A DNA stretch of 57,711 bases from assembly GCF_014698825.1 (NCBI RefSeq), contig NZ_JACJTT010000035.1, forward strand, positions 1 through 57,711, in the 5' to 3' direction. The stretch comes from Richelia sinica FACHB-800. GTDB taxonomy: Bacteria; Cyanobacteriota; Cyanobacteriia; Cyanobacteriales; Nostocaceae. A program made the translations under genes and the position numbers. The stretch's first letter is position 1. Each line of letters begins with the position of its first letter. The notes beneath the pieces were generated by a model, which had not been told where the DNA came from, did no database searches, and worked only from the letters and a program-made list of their open reading frames with translations. Shown in pieces: positions 46,725 to 55,368 of this stretch.

Positions 46725-48158
46725 TTACTTAACTCCCACCTTCTGCTTACCACTGATTTCTAATGGTAAGAAAATCGTCAAAACTTCCTCATTTTGATGG
46801 CGTTGCCTAACAATTAATTTCCCACCAATGGCTTGAAACAAATGTTTAGTAGCAGCCATATTTAAACTGATTGTCCCGGTTTCCGGCTGAAACATCAGCA
46901 ATTGTCCAAGAGATTTACGAATTGGTGGATTAATTGTCTGATTATTGTTTTGGCAGTCGATTTGTGGCGATAGTTGCAATTTCAGTTGGTCACCAGCAGG
47001 AATGACTTGCACTTGAATGCAACTACCAGGAGGTAAACTGCGGGTAAAATTTTCCATCAACCCAGTCAGTACCCGGTCTAACATAGCAGGGTTACTCACC
47101 ACCATTGGTAACTGCTGGGGTAAAACTACATCTATAGTTAAATTGCGGCGATTTGCTGCCTGTTGCCAGCGGGGAATACTTTGCTGTAAAACTTGATCCA
47201 GAGATGTGGGAGTTAACTGTGTATTAACAGGTTTTGTGGTAGCAGTAGTTTCTAATTCCGCAGCTTTAAACAGCAACTCCATTCTGTCGATTTGTTCAGT
47301 ACATTCATGGTCAATAATTTCCAGGCGATTAATGACAGTATCTGGCAAATCTCGCCGTTTGAGTAACAAGCGCGTCATTGTCCGAATGGTAGTTAGCGGT
47401 GTGCGGACTTCATGAGCAAAAGCTTGCAGTAACTCCACATCTGGACGGGGAGATGGTTTAGCAGGTGGAGTGATGGGAGGATGGGGGGAAGTAGATATGG
47501 GAGATGGAGATGCGACCTTATCTGCTTCTGGCTCGCCGACTTCCTGAAGTATACAACGTGTGAAGTGAATAATACTGTGATAGTCCAGGGTAGCGGGAGC
47601 GTAATCCTGCACAAGTACATCTAAATCTGCAAATAATTCGGGATTATTTAAGATAATCCTAGCGCCAATGGCTCGCCATGCTTGCTGTACTACATCTGGT
47701 TCAAAAGAAAAAGCAAATTCTTTTTGACCATTACTGCGTTCTGCTAACACTAACACTAACCGGAATCTTTCTGTGAATACTAGACAGAACTGCTCCATAC
47801 CCAAAGGGTCAGCAGGTAGTAAAGGTAAGATAGACTCTTGGGGTGTAATTTCCTCCTCTATTGCTACTGGAATCTGAAACGGCATCAGCGCTAGAGGATT
47901 AAAGGGTTTAGCCGTGAAAGTGACGGTTTGTAAACTCTGGGTGAGTTGGGGTTGACTAAATAGAGGTGCTGGTGCGGTGATAACCAAACCATGGGTAGTT
48001 TCAGATGAAGTTGTGGCTAAAGTTTTGAGCAACAGGTTTTCTGTTGCGGCTAGACTTACACGCCATTGTTGCTCTGCTTGAGCAGATGAACATTCAGTTA
48101 TGCTGGGTTGGCTACCAGTTAACACTTCTCTCAAACTTGGTAAGATCCATTCGTACAC
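46725..48158 (-). CDS. Sensor histidine kinase-like protein with degenerate ATP-binding domain
   Basis: The protein is 477 residues. An N-terminal region of about 220 residues (DICT-like sensory region possible, not certain) is followed by a Pro-rich linker. A HisKA domain at about 245-310 carries the phosphoacceptor His in FAHEVRTPLTTIR. The HATPase part has an N-box-like RVLTGLMENF, but the DxGxG (G1) box expected after it is missing and reads LQLSPQIDC. A G2-like ETGTISLNMA is kept. ATP binding may thus be altered or lost. The start is GTG at 48158 with AAGGGG 10 bases upstream. No receiver gene is next to it. Confidence 0.8.
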   Translation of the reverse strand: MYEWILPSLREVLTGSQPSITECSSAQAEQQWRVSLAATENLLLKTLATTSSETTHGLVITAPAPLFSQPQLTQSLQTVTFTAKPFNPLALMPFQIPVAIEEEITPQESILPLLPADPLGMEQFCLVFTERFRLVLVLAERSNGQKEFAFSFEPDVVQQAWRAIGARIILNNPELFADLDVLVQDYAPATLDYHSIIHFTRCILQEVGEPEADKVASPSPISTSPHPPITPPAKPSPRPDVELLQAFAHEVRTPLTTIRTMTRLLLKRRDLPDTVINRLEIIDHECTEQIDRMELLFKAAELETTATTKPVNTQLTPTSLDQVLQQSIPRWQQAANRRNLTIDVVLPQQLPMVVSNPAMLDRVLTGLMENFTRSLPPGSCIQVQVIPAGDQLKLQLSPQIDCQNNNQTINPPIRKSLGQLLMFQPETGTISLNMAATKHLFQAIGGKLIVRQRHQNEEVLTIFLPLEISGKQKVGVK

Positions 48159-48607
48159 AGGTTTTCACCCCTTGATTGAAGAGCATCTAAAAGCGGCTAG
48201 GGTAGATTTTGCACTCTATACATAAAGAGGTTATATTCTTTGCTGGAGTAATGGAAGTCGTAGAACCGAACAATTTAGGGGCAATTCCCTCTCTTTAGTC
48301 TGAGGTTGGCAATATTTTCAGGTGATGTCACCAAACTTTAAGTAAACATCGCCAAAATCTTATATATCTGATAATATTTATTGACTCTATATCAATCTGC
48401 TCTATTCTGTAGCCGTAAAAAGTCAGATTGATGTTGTTGACAACAGAGAGCTAGATTTCAGGATCTAGGTTGGTGCTAAATTGGGTTTTCAGCAACTTTA
48501 AAGCTAATTTAAGCATTATTGTTGTTGAACAATTAATGATTTTTTAATATTTCGCTCCTCAGAAACACACCTCATAAATCGCTTCAATTACTCACTAGGA
48601 GATGAAT
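48159..48607 (+). promoter_or_regulatory. Divergent gap with a candidate promoter for the BON lipoprotein gene
   Basis: TTGACT (48381-48386) and TATTCT (48403-48408), spaced 16 bases, make a sigma-70-type promoter candidate reading towards the lipoprotein gene. Inverted arms ATCAATCTG (48391-48399) and CAGATTGAT (48424-48432) enclose the -10 element and presumed start. AGGAG at 48597-48601 is the ribosome binding site and, by spacing, favours the second ATG (48608) over the one at 48602. Confidence 0.4.
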
Positions 48608-49072
48608 ATGAAGAAACTTGTTACCTTGGTGGTTAGCAGTATTTTGGTAGCTAGTCTATTTGGTTGTCAGGAATCGTCTCAAACTGGCACAGAAACATCC
48701 AGTAATAACGGAACTTCGGCATCAGTCAAATCAGCATCTAATACAACCCAAACTACTGATAAAACCACTAAAACAGACAAAATTGGTAAGGAAAAATCAG
48801 TTGATAAAAACAATAAATCGAAGACAGAGGCAACTGATAAAACCACAGGCAAGACAACTACAGGTGACTTGAAAACAGAAGTGACTAAAAAATTGAAGGA
48901 AGGTTTACCTGGTAACAAATTAGAAGTTGAAGATAAAGGTGGAGAGGTAATTCTCAAAGGTACAGTTGGGTCAGAAGCAGACTTAAAAAAAGCAGAAACT
49001 TTAGTTAAGGCTGTCAAAGGTGTCAAAACTGTGAAGGTGGAAGCGAAGGTAGAACCTGCAAAAAAACCATAG
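48608..49072 (+). CDS. Lipoprotein with BON domain
   Basis: This 154-residue exported lipoprotein has a signal peptide MKKLVTLVVSSILVASLFG with the lipobox Cys immediately after. A Ser/Thr/Lys-rich low-complexity linker of about 70 residues follows. Then comes one BON domain (DLKTEVTKKLKEGLPGNKLE ... GEVILKGTV ... VKGVKTVKVEAKV). BON domains bind phospholipid or other envelope components. The open frame includes an ATG two codons earlier that abuts the ribosome binding site, so 48608 is preferred. Confidence 0.85.
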   Translation: MKKLVTLVVSSILVASLFGCQESSQTGTETSSNNGTSASVKSASNTTQTTDKTTKTDKIGKEKSVDKNNKSKTEATDKTTGKTTTGDLKTEVTKKLKEGLPGNKLEVEDKGGEVILKGTVGSEADLKKAETLVKAVKGVKTVKVEAKVEPAKKP

Positions 49073-49164
49073 ATAATCCCTGAATTAGCGGCAAAACAAC
49101 AATTTTATAGGACTTACTAACCCTGTGAGTCCTTTTTTCTGATGTTTATTATTTAGACATTTCC

Positions 49165-49211
49165 GAAACCCTTGTAGAGACGTTCCGTCGGAACGTCTCT
49201 ACAAGGGTTTC
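49165..49211 (+). repeat. 47-base near-perfect palindrome (23-base arms, 1-base centre)
   Basis: The left arm 49165-49187 and right arm 49189-49211 are exact reverse complements around a single T. The core is TGTAGAGACGTTCC, identical to the palindrome arm inside metH, with longer ends GAAACCCT/AGGGTTTC. It lies 93 bases after the lipoprotein stop, so it could also serve as a transcript end. It belongs to a dispersed family with four members here. Confidence 0.9.
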
Positions 49212-49343
49212 AAACCACGCATATTTAATCACCACCAGATTTCCATTGTGTAAACAGGCAAAATAGTTAAGAATCTCCACATTGGAAGTAAGAGAGTGTA
49301 AAACTTTGATTAGCTAAATTTAAGCTGATGGAAGTCAAAACCG

Positions 49344-50414
49344 ATGGCACATCTGTTTGAAGCGTTAAAAATTCGGGAAGTTACATTTCGCAACCGCATT
49401 GCTGTTTCTCCCATGTGTCAATATTCCTCTAATTCAGAGGGATACGCCAATGATTGGCATTTGGTACATTTAGCATCCCGTGCGGTTGGTGGTGCAGGGT
49501 TAGTTTTCACGGAAGCAGCTGCGGTAGAACCTCGCGGTAGAATTACCCCCCAGGATTTAGGGATTTGGTCTGATACACATATAGAGTCGTTAGCTAAGAT
49601 TGTGACGCTCATCCAGAGTTTTGGTGCTGTGCCGGGTATTCAATTGGCTCATGCGGGAAGAAAGGCCAGTGTAGCGAAACCAAGTAAGGGGGGAAAGGCT
49701 TTAGATGAATCACAAGAGGGTTGGCGACCTGTATTTTCTAGTAGTGCGATCGCTTTTAATAAAGATAGTCCAGTGCCCACACCTTTGACTAGAGAAGGGA
49801 TTCAAGAGGTAATTAATGCCTTTACTCAAGCCGCACAACGCTCTCTCCAAGCTGGTTTTAAGGTAGTTGAAATCCATGCTGCTCACGGCTATCTCTTACA
49901 CCAGTTTCTCTCTCCACTAGCTAATCAACGTCAAGATGATTATGGTGGCAGCTATGCTAACCGGACTCGTCTGTTGAAGGAGATTGTGGAAAAAGTCCGC
50001 GCTGTTTGGCCAGAAAAATATCCTCTTTGGGTACGGATTTCTGCTACTGATTGGATAGATAAAGGCTGGGACATTGAGCAAAGTGTCACTTTAAGTAAGG
50101 AACTCAAAGCTTTAGGTGTGGATGTGATTGACTGTTCTTCTGGTGGCATTATTCCCGGTATTAATGTTCCTGTCAAACCAGGCTATCAAAGTCAGTTTGC
50201 AGAACGAATTCGTCGAGAAGTTGATATTCTCACTGGTGCAGTGGGGTTAATTACATCTCCAGAACATGCTGATCAAATAATTCGCTCTGGGGTAGCAGAT
50301 ATAGTGCTATTAGGTAGGGAACTATTACGAAATCCTTACTGGCCCCATGTGGCTGCCAAAAAACTGGGACAGGAAAAGGTTTGGCCTGTGCAGTATGACC
50401 GCGCTTGGTTGTGA
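49344..50414 (+). CDS. Old yellow enzyme-family NADH:flavin oxidoreductase (YqjM/NamA type)
   Basis: This 356-residue FMN-containing TIM barrel reduces activated alkenes with NAD(P)H. Marks are VSPMCQYSS with the Cys typical of the YqjM subgroup, GIQLAHAGRKAS, and HAAHGYLLHQFLSPLAN with the substrate-binding His residues. The YGGSYANRTRLLKEI stretch and C-terminal DIVLLGRELLRNPYWP (phosphate-binding) complete the barrel. The physiological substrate is unknown. Confidence 0.92.
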   Translation: MAHLFEALKIREVTFRNRIAVSPMCQYSSNSEGYANDWHLVHLASRAVGGAGLVFTEAAAVEPRGRITPQDLGIWSDTHIESLAKIVTLIQSFGAVPGIQLAHAGRKASVAKPSKGGKALDESQEGWRPVFSSSAIAFNKDSPVPTPLTREGIQEVINAFTQAAQRSLQAGFKVVEIHAAHGYLLHQFLSPLANQRQDDYGGSYANRTRLLKEIVEKVRAVWPEKYPLWVRISATDWIDKGWDIEQSVTLSKELKALGVDVIDCSSGGIIPGINVPVKPGYQSQFAERIRREVDILTGAVGLITSPEHADQIIRSGVADIVLLGRELLRNPYWPHVAAKKLGQEKVWPVQYDRAWL

Positions 50415-50534
50415 AGAGTGAAAGTCTCCATGCACCGCTATAGGTAAGTTTTCATTGTGATTACAGAGGACATCCGTTATGATGCAAGCGGTTTAACCTT
50501 TTACTATAGTGGTTGCAGTGCAGGAGAGAAAAGG

Positions 50535-50813
50535 ATGAAAGTTTGGCTAGCTTGCTTTTTGCTACTTTTTGCTTTAGCAGAATTATTTGACTGGATGCAA
50601 GGATTTTCTTTCCCCCTACCTATCTATATTTTAGGGGGAGCATTTTTAGCTGTGGCTTCTAACTACGAGAAAATTGTTGGTTCTTATTTCAGTGATGTAT
50701 CTGGGACTACGACCGCTAAACCAGCGCAACTGGACTCAACCACCCCAGGCAGTCCCATAGTTTTTGATATAGCTCAAACCGCGGATAAAGTAGAAAAAAC
50801 AGTGATTGAGTAA
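50535..50813 (+). CDS. Small membrane protein of unknown function
   Basis: The frame is open from a GTG at 50457, but AGGAGAG (50522-50528) stands just before the ATG at 50535. I take that as the start, giving 92 residues. Two hydrophobic segments (VWLACFLLLFALAELF and LPIYILGGAFLAVAS) precede a polar, Thr-rich tail. I do not recognise a family. Confidence 0.65.
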   Translation: MKVWLACFLLLFALAELFDWMQGFSFPLPIYILGGAFLAVASNYEKIVGSYFSDVSGTTTAKPAQLDSTTPGSPIVFDIAQTADKVEKTVIE

Positions 50814-50895
50814 ATTGCTACATCAATCTTGAATGAGTTAAACTGTATTTCCAGTTCTGCAATCTCCCATATATCCAGGGTGCTGCCGCAAAGCC

Positions 50896-53109
50896 GTGAT
50901 TAATCTGCTTTTGGCTAAATTTCGGTCATCTACTGTCAAAAAACCGAATTATCCTCAGACTTTGACTACTGTGAATTGGTTGTCAACCATTTTGCTGACT
51001 AGTATGGGGGTGACAGCTTTAGTCTGGGGAATGCGTGAATTGAAGTGGCTGCAAAGTTGGGAGTTAAGCGCCTATGATATGATGTTGCGATCGCGCCCTC
51101 TCGAACCAGCAGATAGCAGAATTTTACTTGTCACCATTACCCAAGCAGATTTAGCACAGGAACCATGGCCTCTATCGGATGCCACTGTTAATAAATTACT
51201 TAGTAAATTATCTGCTTATCGTCCTCGTGTGATTGGTTTGAATATTTACCGGGACAAACAAGCCAGTTTAGGCAATAATTTACCTACTATAGATAATCTT
51301 GTAACTACTTGTTTATTCAGTAATATTGGTAGGGCAGAAATCGCTCCTCCTCCCAATTTTCCCCTTGATAATGTTGGCTTTAATGATGTTGTTACAGATA
51401 GTGAAAATGAAGCCATTCTCCGTCGTGGCTTAATGTTTGCTAATCCCACAACTACAGATAAAAAATGTCATACTCAAATTTCTTTTGCTACTCTATTAGC
51501 TATTCTTTATTTAGAAAAACAAGGTATTCACCCTACTTTCACGCAACAGCAAGAAATTCTAATAGGTAACAAAGTTTTTCCCCGTCTCCACTCCCATAGT
51601 GGCAGTTATCAAAGCACAGATGATCATGGCTATCAAATTTTAATTAATTATCGTCACTCAGAACATCTAGCTCAACAAGTAACTTTAACACAGGTTTTGC
51701 GGGACGAAGTAAAACCTCAATGGGTAGAAGATAAGTTAGTGATTATTGGCACTACTGCCACTAGTATTCATCCTGGTTTTTATACGCCATTTAATAGTTT
51801 GGCTAATCAACCTGCTAGAACTCATGGCATGTTTATTCATGCCCAAATTGCCAGTCAAATTATCAGTACAGTTTTAGATGGTAGACCTTTAATTTCCTAC
51901 TGGACAGATTGGACAGAATTATTATGGATTTGGGTATGGTCGCTGGTAGGTGCTGTTTTAGCATGGCAATGGCGACATCCTTTATTATTATTAACAGTCA
52001 CAGGTTTTATTCTCATTGGCTTGGTGGGAATTGCTGCGGGTTTGTATCTTCAATCACTTTGGATACCGTTAATTCCCTCTGGTTTAACATTATTGATTAG
52101 TGGTGTATTTGTCATAGTTTATGCTGGTTATGAAAGTCAGCGACAGCATCAGCTAATTTTGCAACAAGTAAATGCCCAAAAAGATGCTATTTCTGAATTA
52201 AATGTACTTTTCAATCAGACCACTATCTTTCAATCTCTAGGTTCTCATAGCCAAGAATTAACAGATACGGTCTGTTTGAGAACTGGTGGTTTAATTTTCA
52301 GTGGAAGATACAAAATTCATCAAACCTTGGGTGCTGGTGGGTTCGGTAAGACTTATTTAGCAGAAGATACCCATTTACCTGGCCATCCAATTTGTGTAGT
52401 GAAGCAATTAATGCCAGCACGTCGAGATCCCCAATTTTTGGAAGTTGCTAGAAGATTATTTAATACGGAAGCAGACATTTTAGCGATTTTGGGTAAACAT
52501 CCGCAAATTCCTGAATTATTTGCCTATTCTGAAGAAAACCAAAATTTTTATCTGGTACAGCAGTATATTGAAGGACATACTTTAAGTACAGAGTTGCCAC
52601 CTGAACAAGGTGTGAAAAGTGAGTTATTTGTGATTAATATGCTGATGGAAATTTTAGAAATCCTGGCTTTTATTCATAAACATGACGTAATTCATCGGGA
52701 TATTAAACCTAGCAATATTATTAGATCCAAGAACGATTCCAGATTGGTATTAATTGATTTTGGTGCAGTTAAATTAATTCAAAACAAAAATGATGAAGAA
52801 ACGGAATTAGCTACTGTTGCTATTGGTACAAAAGGATATACACCACCAGAGCAATTTGCCGGGCATCCACAATTATCTAGTGATATATACGCTTTAGGAA
52901 TTATAGCTATTCAAGCTTTAACTGGTGTGTTACCCCAGGATTTTCACCAACATTCCCGCACCGGTAATATTATCTGGACAGAACAGGCAGATATAAATCC
53001 GCAGTTAGCTGTCATAGTGAATAAAATGGTTTGTTACCATTTTAGCGATCGCTATCAGTCTGCGGTAGATGTGTTGCAAGATTTACAACAATTAGTTGTA
53101 GATTCTTAA
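50896..53109 (+). CDS. CHASE2-domain transmembrane Ser/Thr protein kinase
   Basis: The protein has 737 residues. One membrane helix (about 30-46) is followed by an extracytoplasmic CHASE2 sensor (about 50-340, with LSAYRPRVIGLNIYRD and DKLVIIGTTATS). Three closely spaced helices (about 345-415) and a short coiled linker come next. A Hanks-type kinase (about 465-735) completes it: LGAGGFGKTYLAED, VVKQL, HRDIKPSNII, LIDFGAVK, GTKGYTPPEQ. It should sense an envelope signal and phosphorylate cytoplasmic targets. The start is GTG at 50896 without a clear ribosome binding site. The kinase half is closely related in motif style to the WG-repeat kinase at 19956. Confidence 0.92.
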   Translation: MINLLLAKFRSSTVKKPNYPQTLTTVNWLSTILLTSMGVTALVWGMRELKWLQSWELSAYDMMLRSRPLEPADSRILLVTITQADLAQEPWPLSDATVNKLLSKLSAYRPRVIGLNIYRDKQASLGNNLPTIDNLVTTCLFSNIGRAEIAPPPNFPLDNVGFNDVVTDSENEAILRRGLMFANPTTTDKKCHTQISFATLLAILYLEKQGIHPTFTQQQEILIGNKVFPRLHSHSGSYQSTDDHGYQILINYRHSEHLAQQVTLTQVLRDEVKPQWVEDKLVIIGTTATSIHPGFYTPFNSLANQPARTHGMFIHAQIASQIISTVLDGRPLISYWTDWTELLWIWVWSLVGAVLAWQWRHPLLLLTVTGFILIGLVGIAAGLYLQSLWIPLIPSGLTLLISGVFVIVYAGYESQRQHQLILQQVNAQKDAISELNVLFNQTTIFQSLGSHSQELTDTVCLRTGGLIFSGRYKIHQTLGAGGFGKTYLAEDTHLPGHPICVVKQLMPARRDPQFLEVARRLFNTEADILAILGKHPQIPELFAYSEENQNFYLVQQYIEGHTLSTELPPEQGVKSELFVINMLMEILEILAFIHKHDVIHRDIKPSNIIRSKNDSRLVLIDFGAVKLIQNKNDEETELATVAIGTKGYTPPEQFAGHPQLSSDIYALGIIAIQALTGVLPQDFHQHSRTGNIIWTEQADINPQLAVIVNKMVCYHFSDRYQSAVDVLQDLQQLVVDS

Positions 53110-53307
53110 TCACGATTGTATTCATTGTCATCACAATTCTTAGGATAGTGATGGACAATATCATGTCTCTTCTGACGCTTATTGACTAGCAAGGTGCCGC
53201 AAGTCTGAGAACATCCCATACAGAAAATTATTAATTTTTTTGTATAGCAATTGACAGAAAGCTTAGGACATTAATTAACACTAAAACTGAGACAGTTCAA
53301 GACTTTT

Positions 53308-53344
53308 AGCACTGTCACCTGTCACCTGTTAACTCTCACCTGCT
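53308..53344 (+). repeat. Heptamer-type repeat CACCTGT, inverse copy at 55130-55159
   Basis: The run AGCACTGTCACCTGTCACCT is made of CACCTGT heptamers. Its approximate reverse complement occurs at 55130-55159 (AGCAGGTGATAGGTGACAGG and on). The pair brackets the ammonium-transporter gene. Confidence 0.6.
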
Positions 53345-53544
53345 ATAGTTTCTCAGGAGATTGATTATTGTTAACATTCTCTCGGCAATTTTTGGCAAAG
53401 ATAACAATTTTCTGACAAAAAGAAATTGATACAAAAATTGCATCAACAGCTTATGATTTTTAAAATCATCTACTGTCCCAATAATGATTTTTTTGTTAAA
53501 ACTTGCCGCAACACAAAAGATGAGTAACTTTTAAAACAGAAAAA

Positions 53545-53558
53545 GTATCAAATTTTAC
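53545..53558 (+). promoter_or_regulatory. NtcA-type box upstream of the ammonium transporter gene
   Basis: GTATCAAATTTTAC fits the NtcA consensus GTA-N8-TAC exactly. It lies 52 bases before the GTG start of amt, a gene commonly activated by NtcA under nitrogen limitation. A convincing TAN3T box about 22 bases downstream is not obvious, so the exact promoter geometry is open. Confidence 0.55.
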
Positions 53559-53609
53559 GGAGTCTGTTGAATTAAGACAAACATTGTCGGTGCAGAGGAA
53601 ATAAAACAA

Positions 53610-55025
53610 GTGCTGAAAAAATTTTTGACGGTTGGGGGTTTAACCCTATTGTTGGTGTTAGGACTACTCACGGGTAATGCTTTAGCTCAAACATCTACCG
53701 CACCACCAGCAGCGGACACTGGGGATACAGCATTTATGCTGGCTTGTTCAGGTCTGGTATTGCTAATGACACCAGGATTAGCATTTTTCTATGGTGGGTT
53801 TGTGCGATCGCGCAACGTCCTCAACACCTTGATGATGAGCTTTGTATTGATGGCGATTGTTGGGGTGACATGGGTTCTCTGGGGTTACAGTCTTTCCTTT
53901 GCACCAGGTCTACCCTTCATCGGTGGCTTACAGTGGCTAGGTTTAAATGGTGTAGGTTTAGAGACAACTGGTTATCTGGATGGATCTAATCCATCAGAAG
54001 TGGTTTCCTATGCGGGAACTATTCCTCACCAAGCATTCATGATTTATCAAGCCATGTTTGCAATCATCACTCCAGCACTAATTTCTGGAGCGATCGCTGA
54101 ACGCATGAGCTTTAGAGCCTATTCTTTATTTGTACTTCTGTGGTCAACCTTTATCTATACGCCCCTAGCTCACATGGTTTGGGCTAAAGGAGGTTTTTTA
54201 GGTTTATATGGTGGTTTAGGCGCTCTAGACTTTGCTGGTGGCACCGTGGTACATATCAGTTCTGGGGTATCAGCCTTAGTCGCAGCGATCGTCCTTGGCC
54301 CCAGAAAAAACCATCCAGACCGTCTGAGTCCTCCCCACAACGTACCCTTTATTTTGCTGGGTGCTGGCTTATTATGGTTTGGCTGGTTCGGCTTTAACGC
54401 TGGTAGCGCCTTATCTGTAGCTAGCGGTACTTCTGGTAACTTAGCCACCAACGTTGCTACTACAGCCTTTGTCGCTACTAATACTTCCGCTGCTGCTGGT
54501 GCCTTGATGTGGTTGATTTTAGAGGGAGTATTGAGAGGTAAACCCACAGCGGTAGGTGCTGCTACCGGTGCTGTAGCTGGGTTAGTTGGTATCACTCCCG
54601 CAGCTGGATTTGTCACCCCTCTAGCATCAATTCTCATTGGTTTTATTACTGCCGTTGTCTGCTTCTATGCAGTCAGCTTTAAGCACAAGCTACAAGTAGA
54701 TGATGCCTTAGATACCTATCCTGTTCACGGTGTGGGTGGAACAGTAGGGGCAATTTTAACCGCCATTTTTGCCACCACAGAAGTCAACGCTGCTGGTAAA
54801 GATGGACTACTGCGCGGTAACTTCTCCGAGTTGCTAGTAGAATTAGGAGCGATCGCGATCGCTTATATTATTGCCGCTGTTGGTACTTGGATCATTCTCA
54901 AAGTTATTGATGCAACCATTGGTCTGCGAGTGAAAGAAGAAGCTGAACACCAAGGTTTAGATATCAATGAACATGGTGAAGAAGGCTATAACTCCGAGTT
55001 TGGGGAAAGAATTAATATGTCCTAG
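53610..55025 (+). CDS. amt: Ammonium transporter (Amt family)
   Basis: This 471-residue Amt/MEP/Rh protein conducts ammonium into the cell. A cleavable signal peptide (LTVGGLTLLLVLGLLTG, then NALAQ) precedes 11 membrane helices. The start of the channel is DTAFMLACSGLVLLMTPGLA and FYGG. The twin pore His residues are in GGTVVHISSG and DTYPVHGVGG. The cytosolic tail after about 430 is polar and could receive PII-type control. The start is GTG, with GAGG 12 bases upstream. An NtcA box precedes the gene and a strong terminator follows. No glnB/glnK gene is adjacent in this window. Confidence 0.95.
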   Translation: MLKKFLTVGGLTLLLVLGLLTGNALAQTSTAPPAADTGDTAFMLACSGLVLLMTPGLAFFYGGFVRSRNVLNTLMMSFVLMAIVGVTWVLWGYSLSFAPGLPFIGGLQWLGLNGVGLETTGYLDGSNPSEVVSYAGTIPHQAFMIYQAMFAIITPALISGAIAERMSFRAYSLFVLLWSTFIYTPLAHMVWAKGGFLGLYGGLGALDFAGGTVVHISSGVSALVAAIVLGPRKNHPDRLSPPHNVPFILLGAGLLWFGWFGFNAGSALSVASGTSGNLATNVATTAFVATNTSAAAGALMWLILEGVLRGKPTAVGAATGAVAGLVGITPAAGFVTPLASILIGFITAVVCFYAVSFKHKLQVDDALDTYPVHGVGGTVGAILTAIFATTEVNAAGKDGLLRGNFSELLVELGAIAIAYIIAAVGTWIILKVIDATIGLRVKEEAEHQGLDINEHGEEGYNSEFGERINMS

Positions 55026-55062
55026 CTATTCTTTAACCACTGAAAACTTAATCAAAAACCAC

Positions 55063-55112
55063 AGCGGGACAGCTTGTATCTGATAAACAAGCTACATTCC
55101 CGCTCTTTTTTT
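55063..55112 (+). terminator. Intrinsic terminator of amt
   Basis: Outer arms AGCGGGA (55063-55069) and TCCCGCT (55098-55104) and inner arms AGCTTGT (55071-55077) and ACAAGCT (55087-55093) form a two-part stem, followed by a run of seven T. It lies 37 bases after the amt stop. Confidence 0.85.
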
Positions 55113-55129
55113 GAAAATTGGTATGATGT

Positions 55130-55159
55130 AGCAGGTGATAGGTGACAGGTTACAGTGCT
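55130..55159 (+). repeat. Heptamer-type repeat, inverse copy of 53308-53344
   Basis: GGTGATAGGTGACAGGTTACAGTGCT is approximately the reverse complement of the repeat upstream of amt. The rest of the 55026-55368 gap, beyond the terminator, is AT-rich and no gene is seen. Confidence 0.55.
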
Positions 55160-55368
55160 AAGTAATACCAATTTGTACAGATAATGCGGTAAATTAAAGC
55201 TGAAAACCCTGATGAAATAATATCTTTCCCATTTTTAATTTTTAATTTTTATTTGGTATTTATATATCAAAGGGTCATACCCCCATATACCAAGACTTCT
55301 ACACCCCTTTCACCTACTCAGTGCTACGGTTTTACAGTCAAATTCAACATTGGTGAAGTTTTCTAGTC

